Assembly: GCA_019136685.1 (NCBI GenBank)
Contig: JAGVTS010000241.1
Span: 1-39,912, forward strand
From: Bacillota bacterium
GTDB lineage: Bacteria > Bacillota > DTU025
Length of the DNA stretch: 39,912 bases
Direction of reading: 5' to 3'
Part shown: positions 32,898 to 39,847 of the stretch, piece by piece
How the letters are laid out: each line of letters opens with the position of its first letter
How positions within the stretch are numbered: position 1 is the first letter of the stretch
The notes under the pieces: model-generated
What the model was told of the DNA's origin: nothing
Databases searched by the model: none
What the model saw: only the letters and a program-made list of their open reading frames with translations
Program-made: the position numbers and the translations under genes

Positions 32898-33252
32898 CTG
32901 GTACCCTCCCTTCCGCAGTGTCCCGGATGATGTTACGTATGCCGCAGCGCAGCTGAGGAGGGATTTCGCTGCCTCCTCGCATTTACCTTCAAGCAAATAG
33001 GGGGACGAATGGGTGTAGATTCCACATTATGCAGATGCCCTTCATTGGGCATCGGGTGAGGCATGCGCTGTATTTCGCCTTGATACGCAGGACTTCGACG
33101 TACGGGGGCGAATGGATAACGAAACATACTGGCCAGCCTGGCACGGCACTGAGAGGCATGGCAGAAAAGGTGAACGAGAAGTGGCGCGACACATGAAGGA
33201 ACGCATAAGGCAGGGCATGACGCAAGGCACGGCGCCGGAGGCCGCGGCGCCC
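32898..33252. other. Intergenic stretch between divergent GH18 and dut genes
   Basis: No convincing gene. A small hairpin, GATGCCC (33034-33040) with GGGCATC (33047-33053), lies near the middle. A frame open from 33112 into dut has no good start and ordinary-looking polar residues. No confident promoter was found on either strand. Confidence 0.4.
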
Positions 33253-33747
33253 GTGAAAAGCCACTGCAGCACAGGGAGCGTGCGAGTGGAGGTGCTATGC
33301 GGGTCGACCTGTCCCCGCCCGGGCATGCCGCGCTACATGAGCGAGCACGCATCCGGTTTCGATCTCGAGGCCTGCTTGGCTCAGGACGTGCAACTCGCCC
33401 CAGGTCAGCGGGCTCTCATACCCACGGGGCTGCGACTTGCGATTCCTCGGGGCTTCGAAGGACAGGTCAGGCCACGAAGCGGGCTTGCCGCCAAGCATGG
33501 CGTCACCGTATTGAACGCCCCGGGCACGGTTGACTCGGACTACAGGGGCGAGGTAGGCGTGATCCTCATAAACCTTGGCTCCGAACTGTATACTATCAGG
33601 CACGGCGACAGGATTGCACAGCTTGTGATCGCTCCTACCGCTCGGGCAGAACTGGTCGAGGTAGAGTCGCTTGACACTACCGGGCGCGGCGAGGGCGGGT
33701 TCGGCAGCACAGGCGTGTCAATCGGGGAGGAGTCTGGGAATGCATGA
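33253..33747 (+). CDS. dut: dUTP diphosphatase
   Basis: Converts dUTP to dUMP and keeps uracil out of DNA. All five trimeric-dUTPase motifs are visible: SGFDLEA (motif 1, usually A-A-G-x-D-L), RPRSGLAAK (2), [17 protein letters not shown] (3), RIAQLVI (4) and [10 protein letters not shown] (5). The first strand VRVEVL marks the true N-terminus. Start choice is uncertain. The GTG at 33253 has GGAGG 11 bases upstream and is taken here. GTGs at 33280 and 33286 are closer to the family start, and 33286 has AGGGAG 7 bases upstream but cuts the first strand. The stop overlaps the next gene by 8 bases. Confidence 0.93.
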   Translation: MKSHCSTGSVRVEVLCGSTCPRPGMPRYMSEHASGFDLEACLAQDVQLAPGQRALIPTGLRLAIPRGFEGQVRPRSGLAAKHGVTVLNAPGTVDSDYRGEVGVILINLGSELYTIRHGDRIAQLVIAPTARAELVEVESLDTTGRGEGGFGSTGVSIGEESGNA

Positions 33748-33952
33748 GGAGATTGGCGACAGGATCTGCGAGCTCAAGCGGGAGATAGAGGCGCTCAGGG
33801 GCGAACTGCGCCATTCAGTGTTGCGTGAGGAATCAGCTGCCGGGCGAGAAGGCACGTATGCCATCGCAGATCGGCTGGACAGGCTCATTGTAGAGTTCAT
33901 GAGGGTTCGCGACCAGGTCGGCGAAGCCGATCGCCTCGCCGAAGCAGAATGA
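33740..33952 (+). CDS. Spo0E-like small protein
   Basis: A 70-residue helical protein. The ATG at 33740 has GGGGAGG (33724-33730) 9 bases upstream, inside the end of dut. [16 protein letters not shown] forms the first helix and [19 protein letters not shown] the second. The second corresponds to the S-x-E-L-D-x-L-I-x-x-Y/F signature of Spo0E-type phosphatases, with A-D-R-L-D in place of S-Q-E-L-D. Such proteins dephosphorylate Spo0A~P and hold back sporulation. The signature is imperfect, so the call is tentative. A generic coiled-coil protein is the alternative. Confidence 0.6.
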   Translation: MHEEIGDRICELKREIEALRGELRHSVLREESAAGREGTYAIADRLDRLIVEFMRVRDQVGEADRLAEAE

Positions 33953-33969
33953 ACTCGGGCCTCCTGGGT

Positions 33970-33985
33970 ACACTAGCTGTAGTGT
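33970..33985. promoter_or_regulatory. Inverted repeat before the stress-protein gene
   Basis: ACACTA (33970-33975), GCTG, TAGTGT (33980-33985) form a perfect six-base inverted repeat 33 bases ahead of the next ATG. It may be an operator. No clear -35/-10 pair was found around it. Confidence 0.35.
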
Positions 33986-34017
33986 CCAAGCTTTCCAGCT
34001 TCTAAGGAGGTCGAGTC

Positions 34018-34515
34018 ATGTCAAAGATAATCGGCACGTTCTCGTCGCGCGATTCCGCTGAGTCGTGCATTCACGAGCTGCGCAACTCCGGCTTCGACAA
34101 TAACCGCATATCCCTAGTGGCAAAAGGCGATGGGGCACAGGCGCAGGGGCGAGGCGATCGAGGTGGGGGCGCCGCTACGATGGGTATGGGCGGAGGCGCG
34201 GCCACGGGTGTCACAGCCGGGGGGGTGCTTGGCGGAGTTGCCGGCCTGCTGGCCGGGCTGGGCGCGCTCACGATTCCGGGGCTTGGGCCGATTGTAGCTG
34301 CAGGACCCATTGCGGCCACTCTCACCGGCGCTGTGGGCGGCGGGCTCGTCGGTGGCCTGGTGGATATGGGAATTCCTCAGGAAAGAAGCCAGTACTTCGA
34401 GAGCAAGGTGCGTGAGGGCCGCATCCTTGCTGTGGTCGACGCGGATTCCGACAAGGTGGACAAAGCTGCGCGCACCATGCGCGATTTCGGCGCCTCAGAC
34501 GTAGAGACCCACTGA
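34018..34515 (+). CDS. YflT/GSP17M-like stress protein with glycine-zipper helices
   Basis: A 165-residue protein. Residues 4-38 (IIGTFSSRDSAESCIHELRN, GFDNNRISLVAK) match the general-stress-protein 17M (YflT) N-terminal domain. The centre (about 50-120) is nearly all Gly/Ala with G-x-x-x-G spacing and hydrophobic runs (LGGVAGLLAGLGALTIPGLG), a glycine-zipper hairpin likely to sit in or on the membrane. The C-terminal 40 residues (YFESKVREGRILAVVDADSD) repeat the alpha/beta pattern of the family. AAGGAGG precedes the ATG. In Bacillus, relatives respond to general stress; the exact function is unknown. A 14-bp hairpin follows the gene. Confidence 0.85.
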   Translation: MSKIIGTFSSRDSAESCIHELRNSGFDNNRISLVAKGDGAQAQGRGDRGGGAATMGMGGGAATGVTAGGVLGGVAGLLAGLGALTIPGLGPIVAAGPIAATLTGAVGGGLVGGLVDMGIPQERSQYFESKVREGRILAVVDADSDKVDKAARTMRDFGASDVETH

Positions 34516-34534
34516 TCTCTGAAGAGTAGAGAGC

Positions 34535-34573
34535 GGCTCGCCGGCGGCAAGGCAATATGGCCGCCGGCGAGCC
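34535..34573 (+). terminator. Perfect 14-bp GC hairpin after the stress-protein gene
   Basis: GGCTCGCCGGCGGC (34535-34548) pairs at every base with GCCGCCGGCGAGCC (34560-34573) around an 11-base loop. CGATTGG follows, with no T-tract. It lies 20 bases after one gene and 94 bases before dapB, so it would separate the two transcripts. Confidence 0.7.
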
Positions 34574-34667
34574 CGATTGGCCGGACCGCATGGGCGGAGC
34601 GCGCTGCTGGGGTGCACCGCCGCAATGCACGGCGAAGTCTGAAGAATGCGACGGGAGGCGCTTTGAG

Positions 34668-35456
34668 ATGGATGACGGGATAAGGGTGCTGGTAACAGGG
34701 GCTGCCGGTAGGATGGGCCGTGAAGTGGTGAAGGCGGTGTGCGGCGCCGATGGGCTTGCCCTTGCGGGCGCGGTTGATATCGCGCTGGTCGGGCAGGACG
34801 CCGGCAACGTTGCCGGCATCGGATCAATCGGCATCCCCATTCGTGCTGATCTCGAAGCGGCTTTACGTGACTTGCGACCGGATGTGATGGTGGACTTCAC
34901 CATAGCCCGGGTTGCACAGGCCAACATCATGATCGCCATCGATCACGGAGTTCGCTTCGTCGTCGGCACATCCGGGATGGGGTCGGAGGCAGTGGAGGCC
35001 ATACTGCATAAGGCGGCTGTACGCGGCGCGGCAGGCGCCATAGTGCCCAACTTCGCGCTAGGCGCAGTCTTGATGATGCGATTCGCGCGGGCTGCCGCCA
35101 AGTACCTTCCGGACTGCGAGATTATAGAGCTTCACCACGACGGCAAGATCGACTTTCCTTCGGGCACTGCTAAAGCCACAGCCCACGAAGTGGCCTCGGC
35201 CCGCGGTGACGCCGTTGGGCATGCGCGCGGCCTCGGAACTCGCGGGGTTGAGATAGAGGGGGTGCCCGTTCATTCGGTGCGCCTGCCGGGCCTAGTTGCC
35301 CACCAGGAGGTGATATTTGGCGGTCCTGGGCAGACGCTGACCATCCGCCACGACTCGCTGGGCAGAGACTCATTCATGCCCGGAGTGCTTATGGCTATTA
35401 GGAAGGCCGTGAGCCTAGATCGAGTGGTTCTGGGCCTCGACCCGCTGCTGGACTGA
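34668..35456 (+). CDS. dapB: 4-hydroxy-tetrahydrodipicolinate reductase
   Basis: A 262-residue cytosolic enzyme of the diaminopimelate/lysine pathway. It reduces the DapA product to tetrahydrodipicolinate with NAD(P)H. The nucleotide-binding loop is VTGAAGRMGRE (9-19); VVGTSGM follows near 98-104; and the active-site segment ELHHDGKIDFPSGTAKA (154-170) has both histidines and the Lys. The ATG at 34668 has GGGAGG (34653-34658) 9 bases upstream. It lies directly before dpaB, in the place where dpaA is found in Bacillus. The same DapA product feeds both lysine synthesis and dipicolinate, so this gene sits at the branch point. Confidence 0.96.
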   Translation: MDDGIRVLVTGAAGRMGREVVKAVCGADGLALAGAVDIALVGQDAGNVAGIGSIGIPIRADLEAALRDLRPDVMVDFTIARVAQANIMIAIDHGVRFVVGTSGMGSEAVEAILHKAAVRGAAGAIVPNFALGAVLMMRFARAAAKYLPDCEIIELHHDGKIDFPSGTAKATAHEVASARGDAVGHARGLGTRGVEIEGVPVHSVRLPGLVAHQEVIFGGPGQTLTIRHDSLGRDSFMPGVLMAIRKAVSLDRVVLGLDPLLD

Positions 35457-35467
35457 TCAGCCGTCCA

Positions 35468-35511
35468 GACACCTCCCTGTGCCATCGGCCATATACTGCA
35501 TGGGAGGTGTC
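35468..35511 (+). promoter_or_regulatory. Hairpin that would mask the dpaB ribosome site
   Basis: GACACCTCCC (35468-35477) is perfectly complementary to GGGAGGTGTC (35502-35511), with a 24-base loop. The downstream arm includes the whole GGGAGG ribosome site of dpaB (35502-35507) and ends 2 bases before its ATG. In the mRNA this would hide the site. Confidence 0.65.
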
Positions 35512-35513
35512 AC

Positions 35514-36110
35514 ATGATGAGCCTCGAAGGGAAAACCATCGGGGTGGCCTTGACCGGTTCGCATTGCACAATACCGGAAGTGCTTCCCCAGATCGAAGCG
35601 CTGATCGAACGGGGGGCCTCAGTTATTCCGGTACTCTCGTATTCGGTGGCTCACACCGATACGCGTTTCGGCCGCGCCCAGGACATACGGCAGAAGCTGG
35701 AGGAGATGACGGGGGCGGAGGTGATCGACACCATCTCCAAGGCCGAACCTATCGGCCCCAAGCGACTGCTGGACTGCCTGGTAATCGCCCCATGCACAGG
35801 CAACACCCTGTCCAAATTGGCACTGGGCATCACTGACACTCCGGTGCTGATGGCCGCCAAGGCGCAGTTGCGCAACGGCAGGGCCCTGGTCATCGGTATT
35901 GCCACCAACGACGGGCTGTCGGGATCAGCCCGGAACATCGCCACTCTGCTTGCACGCAAGAACGTGTATTTTATTCCATACGGGCAGGATGACCCGAAAG
36001 GCAAGCCTACATCGCTGGTAGCAAGGATGTGCGATACCGAGAGGACAATAGAAGAGGCTCTGGCTGGGAAGCAGGTTCAGCCCTTGCTGGTTGAGAAATG
36101 GAAAGACTAG
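35514..36110 (+). CDS. dpaB: Dipicolinate synthase subunit B (flavoprotein-like)
   Basis: A 198-residue protein, the normal size for SpoVFB. Recognisable segments are KTIGVALTGSHCTIPEVLPQ at the start, AEPIGPKRLLDCLVIAPCTG, and NTLSKLALGITDTPVLMAAK, then YFIPYGQDDPKGKPTSLVA. This is the flavoprotein (HFCD) fold. With DpaA it oxidises the DapA product to dipicolinate, made in the mother cell and stored in the spore core. The ATG at 35514 is 6 bases after GGGAGG; an ATG at 35517 is also possible. No dpaA is present in the window. A separate 111-base gap precedes asd. Confidence 0.95.
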   Translation: MMSLEGKTIGVALTGSHCTIPEVLPQIEALIERGASVIPVLSYSVAHTDTRFGRAQDIRQKLEEMTGAEVIDTISKAEPIGPKRLLDCLVIAPCTGNTLSKLALGITDTPVLMAAKAQLRNGRALVIGIATNDGLSGSARNIATLLARKNVYFIPYGQDDPKGKPTSLVARMCDTERTIEEALAGKQVQPLLVEKWKD

Positions 36111-36221
36111 TCTGCGACGAGCAGGGAAATGAGGAGATTTTCGCCCAGCGAGCAGGAATACGACCGGCTGCGGCCAATATACTTAGTTTAATTTTACCTG
36201 ACACAGGGGAGTTGATATGCA

Positions 36222-37238
36222 ATGCTTAACGTAGCAGTGGTGGGTGCGACCGGCGCCGTGGGGCAGGAGATGATCTCGGCCATATTCGAGCTTGGATTGC
36301 CGGTGGATGACCTGATACTGGCGTCGTCCGAGAGGTCGGCAGGTCGGGTAGTGTCGACGCCGCGGGGCGACATCGAGGTGCGCGAAGCTACACCCGAGCT
36401 TTTCGACGGCGTGGATGTGGCGTTTTTTGCAGCTGGAGGGAGTGTGAGCCTAGCGCTGGCGCCGGAGGCGGCACGCCGCGGCACGCTGGTGATCGACAAC
36501 TCCAGCGCTTTCCGAATGGATCCTGACGTACCCCTTGTCGTTCCGGAGGTCAATATCGAGGCGGCCCGCAGCCACAAGGGGATTATTGCCAACCCCAACT
36601 GTTCTACTATAATCGCCATCGTGCCGGTGGCGCCTATCTACCGGCGGTGGGGGATGGAGCGGATGATTGTCTCCACGTACCAGGCGGTATCGGGGGCAGG
36701 CCATGAGGCCATGGAGGCACTTACAGTCGAGAGCCGTGCAGTGCTGGCCGGCAAGGTTCCTGAGCCGTCGGTGCTGCCCGTCAAGTCTGCCAGGGTGCAT
36801 CATCAGATCGCATTCAACCTAATCCCGCATGTAGACTCGTTTGGTCCCGATGGCTACACTCGCGAAGAACACAAGATGACCGACGAGACCCGAAAGATAC
36901 TGGGCGACCCCACACTTCGCATAAGCTCGACCACGGTCCGAGTGCCTGTGTACCGCTCGCACTCTGAGTCGATAAACCTGCAAACACGCGAGCACGCCCC
37001 CATCGAAGAAGTGCGCGAGCTTCTGTCGACCGCTCCCGGGGTCAAGGTCGTCGACGACCCGGAGAACTTCGCGTATCCGATGCCCGTACACACCTCCGGC
37101 ACTGACGACATTCAGGTGGGTCGGCTACGTGAAGACCCTTCGGCGCCCAACGCGATGTGGCTATGGGTTGCCGGAGATCAGCTCAGAAAGGGCGCGGCGT
37201 CCAACGCGGTTCAGATCGCTGTGGCACTTTACAAGTAG
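36222..37238 (+). CDS. asd: Aspartate-semialdehyde dehydrogenase
   Basis: A 338-residue cytosolic enzyme that reduces aspartyl phosphate to aspartate semialdehyde with NADPH. The N-terminal VVGATGAVGQE is the nucleotide loop; the catalytic cysteine is C127 in ANPNCSTI; the substrate loop YQAVSGAGHEAMEAL follows; and RVPVYRSHSESIN holds the second catalytic His/Arg segment. The ATG at 36222 follows GGGGAG (36206-36211) by 10 bases. The next gene, dapG, starts 14 bases after its stop, so the two are co-transcribed. A slightly AT-rich stretch before it (36176-36200) shows no clear promoter. Confidence 0.97.
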   Translation: MLNVAVVGATGAVGQEMISAIFELGLPVDDLILASSERSAGRVVSTPRGDIEVREATPELFDGVDVAFFAAGGSVSLALAPEAARRGTLVIDNSSAFRMDPDVPLVVPEVNIEAARSHKGIIANPNCSTIIAIVPVAPIYRRWGMERMIVSTYQAVSGAGHEAMEALTVESRAVLAGKVPEPSVLPVKSARVHHQIAFNLIPHVDSFGPDGYTREEHKMTDETRKILGDPTLRISSTTVRVPVYRSHSESINLQTREHAPIEEVRELLSTAPGVKVVDDPENFAYPMPVHTSGTDDIQVGRLREDPSAPNAMWLWVAGDQLRKGAASNAVQIAVALYK

Positions 37239-37252
37239 GGGAGGCGGCAAAG

Positions 37253-38470
37253 ATGGGGATTGTGGTTCAGAAATTCGGCGGTACGTCCGTCGCCAGCGAG
37301 GAGTCGCGCGCGAGGTTGGTGGCGAAGATAATCGAAGCGCGGCATGACGGAAAGGACGTAGTGGTTGTCGTGTCGGCTATGGGCCGCAAGCCCGCGCCGT
37401 ACGCCACTGATACCCTGCTTGACCTAGTCGGATCGGTATGCAAGACGGCGCCTCCGCGCGAGCGCGACGCAATCGCTGCCTGCGGAGAGATAATATCCAC
37501 AGTGGTGGTAGCGACCGCCCTTGAGGCCGCAGGGTGCCCAGCCGTGTCGCTCACAGGTGCTCAGGCCGGGATCAGCACCGACAGCAACTACACAGACGCG
37601 CGAATCACGAAGATAGAGCCCAGAAGGATTCTGGAGGTTCTCTCAGACGGTAAGGTAGCCGTGGTCGCGGGCTTCCAGGGAGTGACTGAGGCAGGCGACA
37701 TCACCACATTAGGACGCGGGGGAAGCGACACGACAGCCGCCGCTCTAGGCGCAACGCTGGGCGCCGAGATCGTAGAGATATACACCGACGTGGAGGGCAT
37801 CATGACTGCCGATCCCCGCGTGGTCCCCGAGGCCAGGTTCCAAGACACCATGTCCTACACCGACCTCATAGAGATGGCCAACCAGGGCGCCAAAGTCGTT
37901 CACCTGCGGGCAGTCGAAATCGCCATGCACTCTCGAATACCGCTGGCCATCAAGAGCACATTCTCCGATTCGCCCGGCACTCTAGTCGCAGATGTTGCCC
38001 ACCGTGCGGTGGCGACCTTCGCCCCGCCTCGAGTGGTGTCGGCGGTTACCACAGTTGGCGAACGGACACAGCTGGTCATGGTCGGCGATGCCTACAGCGA
38101 CACAGGGTCGGTGGTCGGAGTCTTTTCCACTCTGGCCGACCGGCGGATTTCGGTGGACATGATCAACGTCTTCCCCGACAGAATCGCATTCATCGTGGCA
38201 TCCAGAGAGGCGGCAGAGGCCATCGCGACCTTGAACGAACTGGGGATCGACGCCGAGGCCAATCCGGGTTGCGCCAAGGTATCGGTGGTTGGTGAGGGCA
38301 TGCGCGGCGTTCCCGGCGTCATGGCCAGGGTAGCGCGGGCCCTCCACGACGCGGCTGTTCGCGTGCTGCAGACCTCTGATTCGCACTACTCCATATCCTG
38401 CCTCGTACCTGAGGCTGACATGGAACGCGCCGCGCGCGCGTTGCATGCCCAGTTTGAGCTGGGGAAATAG
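37253..38470 (+). CDS. dapG: Aspartate kinase (DapG type)
   Basis: A 405-residue enzyme that phosphorylates aspartate, the first step to lysine, diaminopimelate, methionine and threonine. The N-terminal VQKFGGTSVAS and TTLGRGGSDTTA near residue 153 are kinase hallmarks. The last 150 residues carry two ACT domains (TQLVMVGDAYSDTGSVVGVF and CAKVSVVGEGMRGVPGVMAR) for end-product control. A DapG enzyme would be expected to respond to diaminopimelate. The ATG at 37253 is 8 bases after GGGGAGG (37238-37244); an in-frame start at 37157 lies inside asd. A hairpin separates it from dapA. Confidence 0.97.
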   Translation: MGIVVQKFGGTSVASEESRARLVAKIIEARHDGKDVVVVVSAMGRKPAPYATDTLLDLVGSVCKTAPPRERDAIAACGEIISTVVVATALEAAGCPAVSLTGAQAGISTDSNYTDARITKIEPRRILEVLSDGKVAVVAGFQGVTEAGDITTLGRGGSDTTAAALGATLGAEIVEIYTDVEGIMTADPRVVPEARFQDTMSYTDLIEMANQGAKVVHLRAVEIAMHSRIPLAIKSTFSDSPGTLVADVAHRAVATFAPPRVVSAVTTVGERTQLVMVGDAYSDTGSVVGVFSTLADRRISVDMINVFPDRIAFIVASREAAEAIATLNELGIDAEANPGCAKVSVVGEGMRGVPGVMARVARALHDAAVRVLQTSDSHYSISCLVPEADMERAARALHAQFELGK

Positions 38471-38472
38471 GT

Positions 38473-38516
38473 GCGGCAGGGCAGGCGCTTTCGTGGGCGC
38501 CGCCGCCGCTCCTTTT
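38473..38516 (+). terminator. Hairpin plus T-run between dapG and dapA
   Basis: GGCGC (38484-38488) pairs with GCGCC (38497-38501), and outer GCGGC (38473-38477) with GCCGC (38505-38509). TCCTTTT follows (38510-38516). It could be a partial terminator or attenuator that lowers dapA relative to dapG, or an RNA-processing site. Confidence 0.5.
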
Positions 38517-38547
38517 ATCTACTTCGCGATTGCAGGAGGTGAAGACA

Positions 38548-39453
38548 ATGAACGCACTGACAAGAGACGGCAAGCTAGCCCGAGTGCTCACAGCGATGGT
38601 GACGCCGTTCGCGGAGGATTTGTCGGTTGACTACCGGAAGGCCAGGGCTCTCGCGCGGCGACTCGTACAGAGCGGGTCGGACGGACTCGTGGTGTCGGGA
38701 ACCACAGGCGAATCACCCACCCTTAGCCATGAGGAGAAACTCAAGCTGTTCGAGGCCGTGCTGAACGAGGTGGGCAACGAGGCAGTGGTCTTCGCCGGCA
38801 CAGGCACCAACGACACCCGTGCCAGCATCGAGCTGACTCGCGATGCCGAGCGTGTAGGAGTCCATGGCGCGATGCTTGTCACGCCATACTATAACAAGCC
38901 GCCGCAGGCCGGGCTGTACCGGCATTTCGCCGATATCGCCGAGTCTACGGGCCTGCCCCTGCTGGTCTATAACGTGCCCGGGCGCACGTCGGTGAACCTG
39001 GCAGCCGATACCATGGCCCGTCTTGCCCGGGACTTCGACAACATCGTGGCCGTGAAAGAAGCATCAGGAGTGCTGGAGCAGGTGGCCGAGATTCGCTCCA
39101 AGGCTCCCGACGACTTCATAATCTACAGTGGCGACGACAACATGACTATTCCCATCATGGCAGTGGGCGGAGACGGCATCGTCAGCGTGGCGTCGCACGT
39201 TGCCGGCCCGGCGATGCAGGAGATGATCGCCGCGTTTGTGGCCGGCGACATTGCACGTGCGGGCGAGCTGCACAGACGCCTATTGCCTCTGTTTAGAGTG
39301 ATCTTCGTCACCACTAATCCCATCCCGGTGAAGGCGGCGCTTGCCCTCGCCGGATTTGATGCCGGCCCCCTCAGGCCCCCGCTGGTCGAGGCCACTGAGG
39401 CCGAGCGGGCGCAGATCCGTAAGGTCATGGAATCGCTGGGATTGATCGAGTAA
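38548..39453 (+). CDS. dapA: 4-hydroxy-tetrahydrodipicolinate synthase
   Basis: A 301-residue TIM-barrel lyase joining pyruvate and aspartate semialdehyde. SGTTGESPTLS (about 50-60) is the pyruvate/aldehyde-binding loop, Y141 in LVYNVPGRT is the catalytic tyrosine, and K170 in IVAVKEASG forms the Schiff base. The ATG at 38548 follows AGGAGG (38534-38539) by 8 bases; a TTG at 38530 overlaps that site and is rejected. Its product is the shared precursor for DapB and dipicolinate synthase, both encoded just upstream. Length is normal. A GC hairpin follows about 100 bases later. Confidence 0.97.
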   Translation: MNALTRDGKLARVLTAMVTPFAEDLSVDYRKARALARRLVQSGSDGLVVSGTTGESPTLSHEEKLKLFEAVLNEVGNEAVVFAGTGTNDTRASIELTRDAERVGVHGAMLVTPYYNKPPQAGLYRHFADIAESTGLPLLVYNVPGRTSVNLAADTMARLARDFDNIVAVKEASGVLEQVAEIRSKAPDDFIIYSGDDNMTIPIMAVGGDGIVSVASHVAGPAMQEMIAAFVAGDIARAGELHRRLLPLFRVIFVTTNPIPVKAALALAGFDAGPLRPPLVEATEAERAQIRKVMESLGLIE

Positions 39454-39554
39454 GGGCCCACCGCCGGGAAACGCAGCGTACGTTGCCGGCATCCTCAGAA
39501 GGAACAGACGTCCCTGCGCGGGTGGGCATGAACCAACCTGAGCGTGAAGGAAAG

Positions 39555-39580
39555 GGAAGCCGCCGTGTCTGGCGGCTTCC
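39555..39580 (+). terminator. Perfect 10-bp hairpin downstream of dapA
   Basis: GGAAGCCGCC (39555-39564) pairs fully with GGCGGCTTCC (39571-39580) around a six-base loop. GAACCTG follows, with no T-tract. It is the likely end of the dap transcript. Confidence 0.6.
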
Positions 39581-39685
39581 GAACCTGTGGGTTGTGATCG
39601 GGGATCCGTGTTTCACCGGGTGTTTTCAGCTGCGCGTTTGTCGGCCTGGTCCGGCGGTGGACTACCCGGGAAAAGCAGCGCCACA

Positions 39686-39711
39686 GGCGAGCGCCGTAGG
39701 CGAGCGCCGTA
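39686..39711. repeat. Two tandem copies of a 13-base word
   Basis: GGCGAGCGCCGTA occurs at 39686-39698 and again at 39699-39711, with the first four bases of a third copy after it. Within the copies GGCG and CGCC can pair. The meaning is unclear. Confidence 0.8.
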
Positions 39712-39831
39712 GGCGGTCGTGTCCCTACAAATGGGTGTGGGCCGCTCATCGCGATCAGCGCCATCGGATGCTCACCGGCCAGCGATTGCGAGCGGATGTC
39801 GGCATGGGGCGGTTCGCCATGATTCGGCAGT

Positions 39832-39847
39832 ATACCCCCGGGGGTAT
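39832..39847. promoter_or_regulatory. CsoR-operator-like palindrome
   Basis: ATACCCCCGGGGGTAT is a perfect 16-bp palindrome. Copper-sensing CsoR-family repressors bind sites made of an A-T-A-C-C-C-C half and its mirror. Sites in the family usually have a few bases between the halves, and here there are none, so the match is not perfect. Any controlled gene would begin beyond 39912. Confidence 0.5.

Noticed and set aside
35490-35497. CATATACT upstream of dpaB as a sporulation (sigma-E-like) -10 element
   Set aside because: No matching -35 was found, and the implied start site would fall inside the ribosome site.
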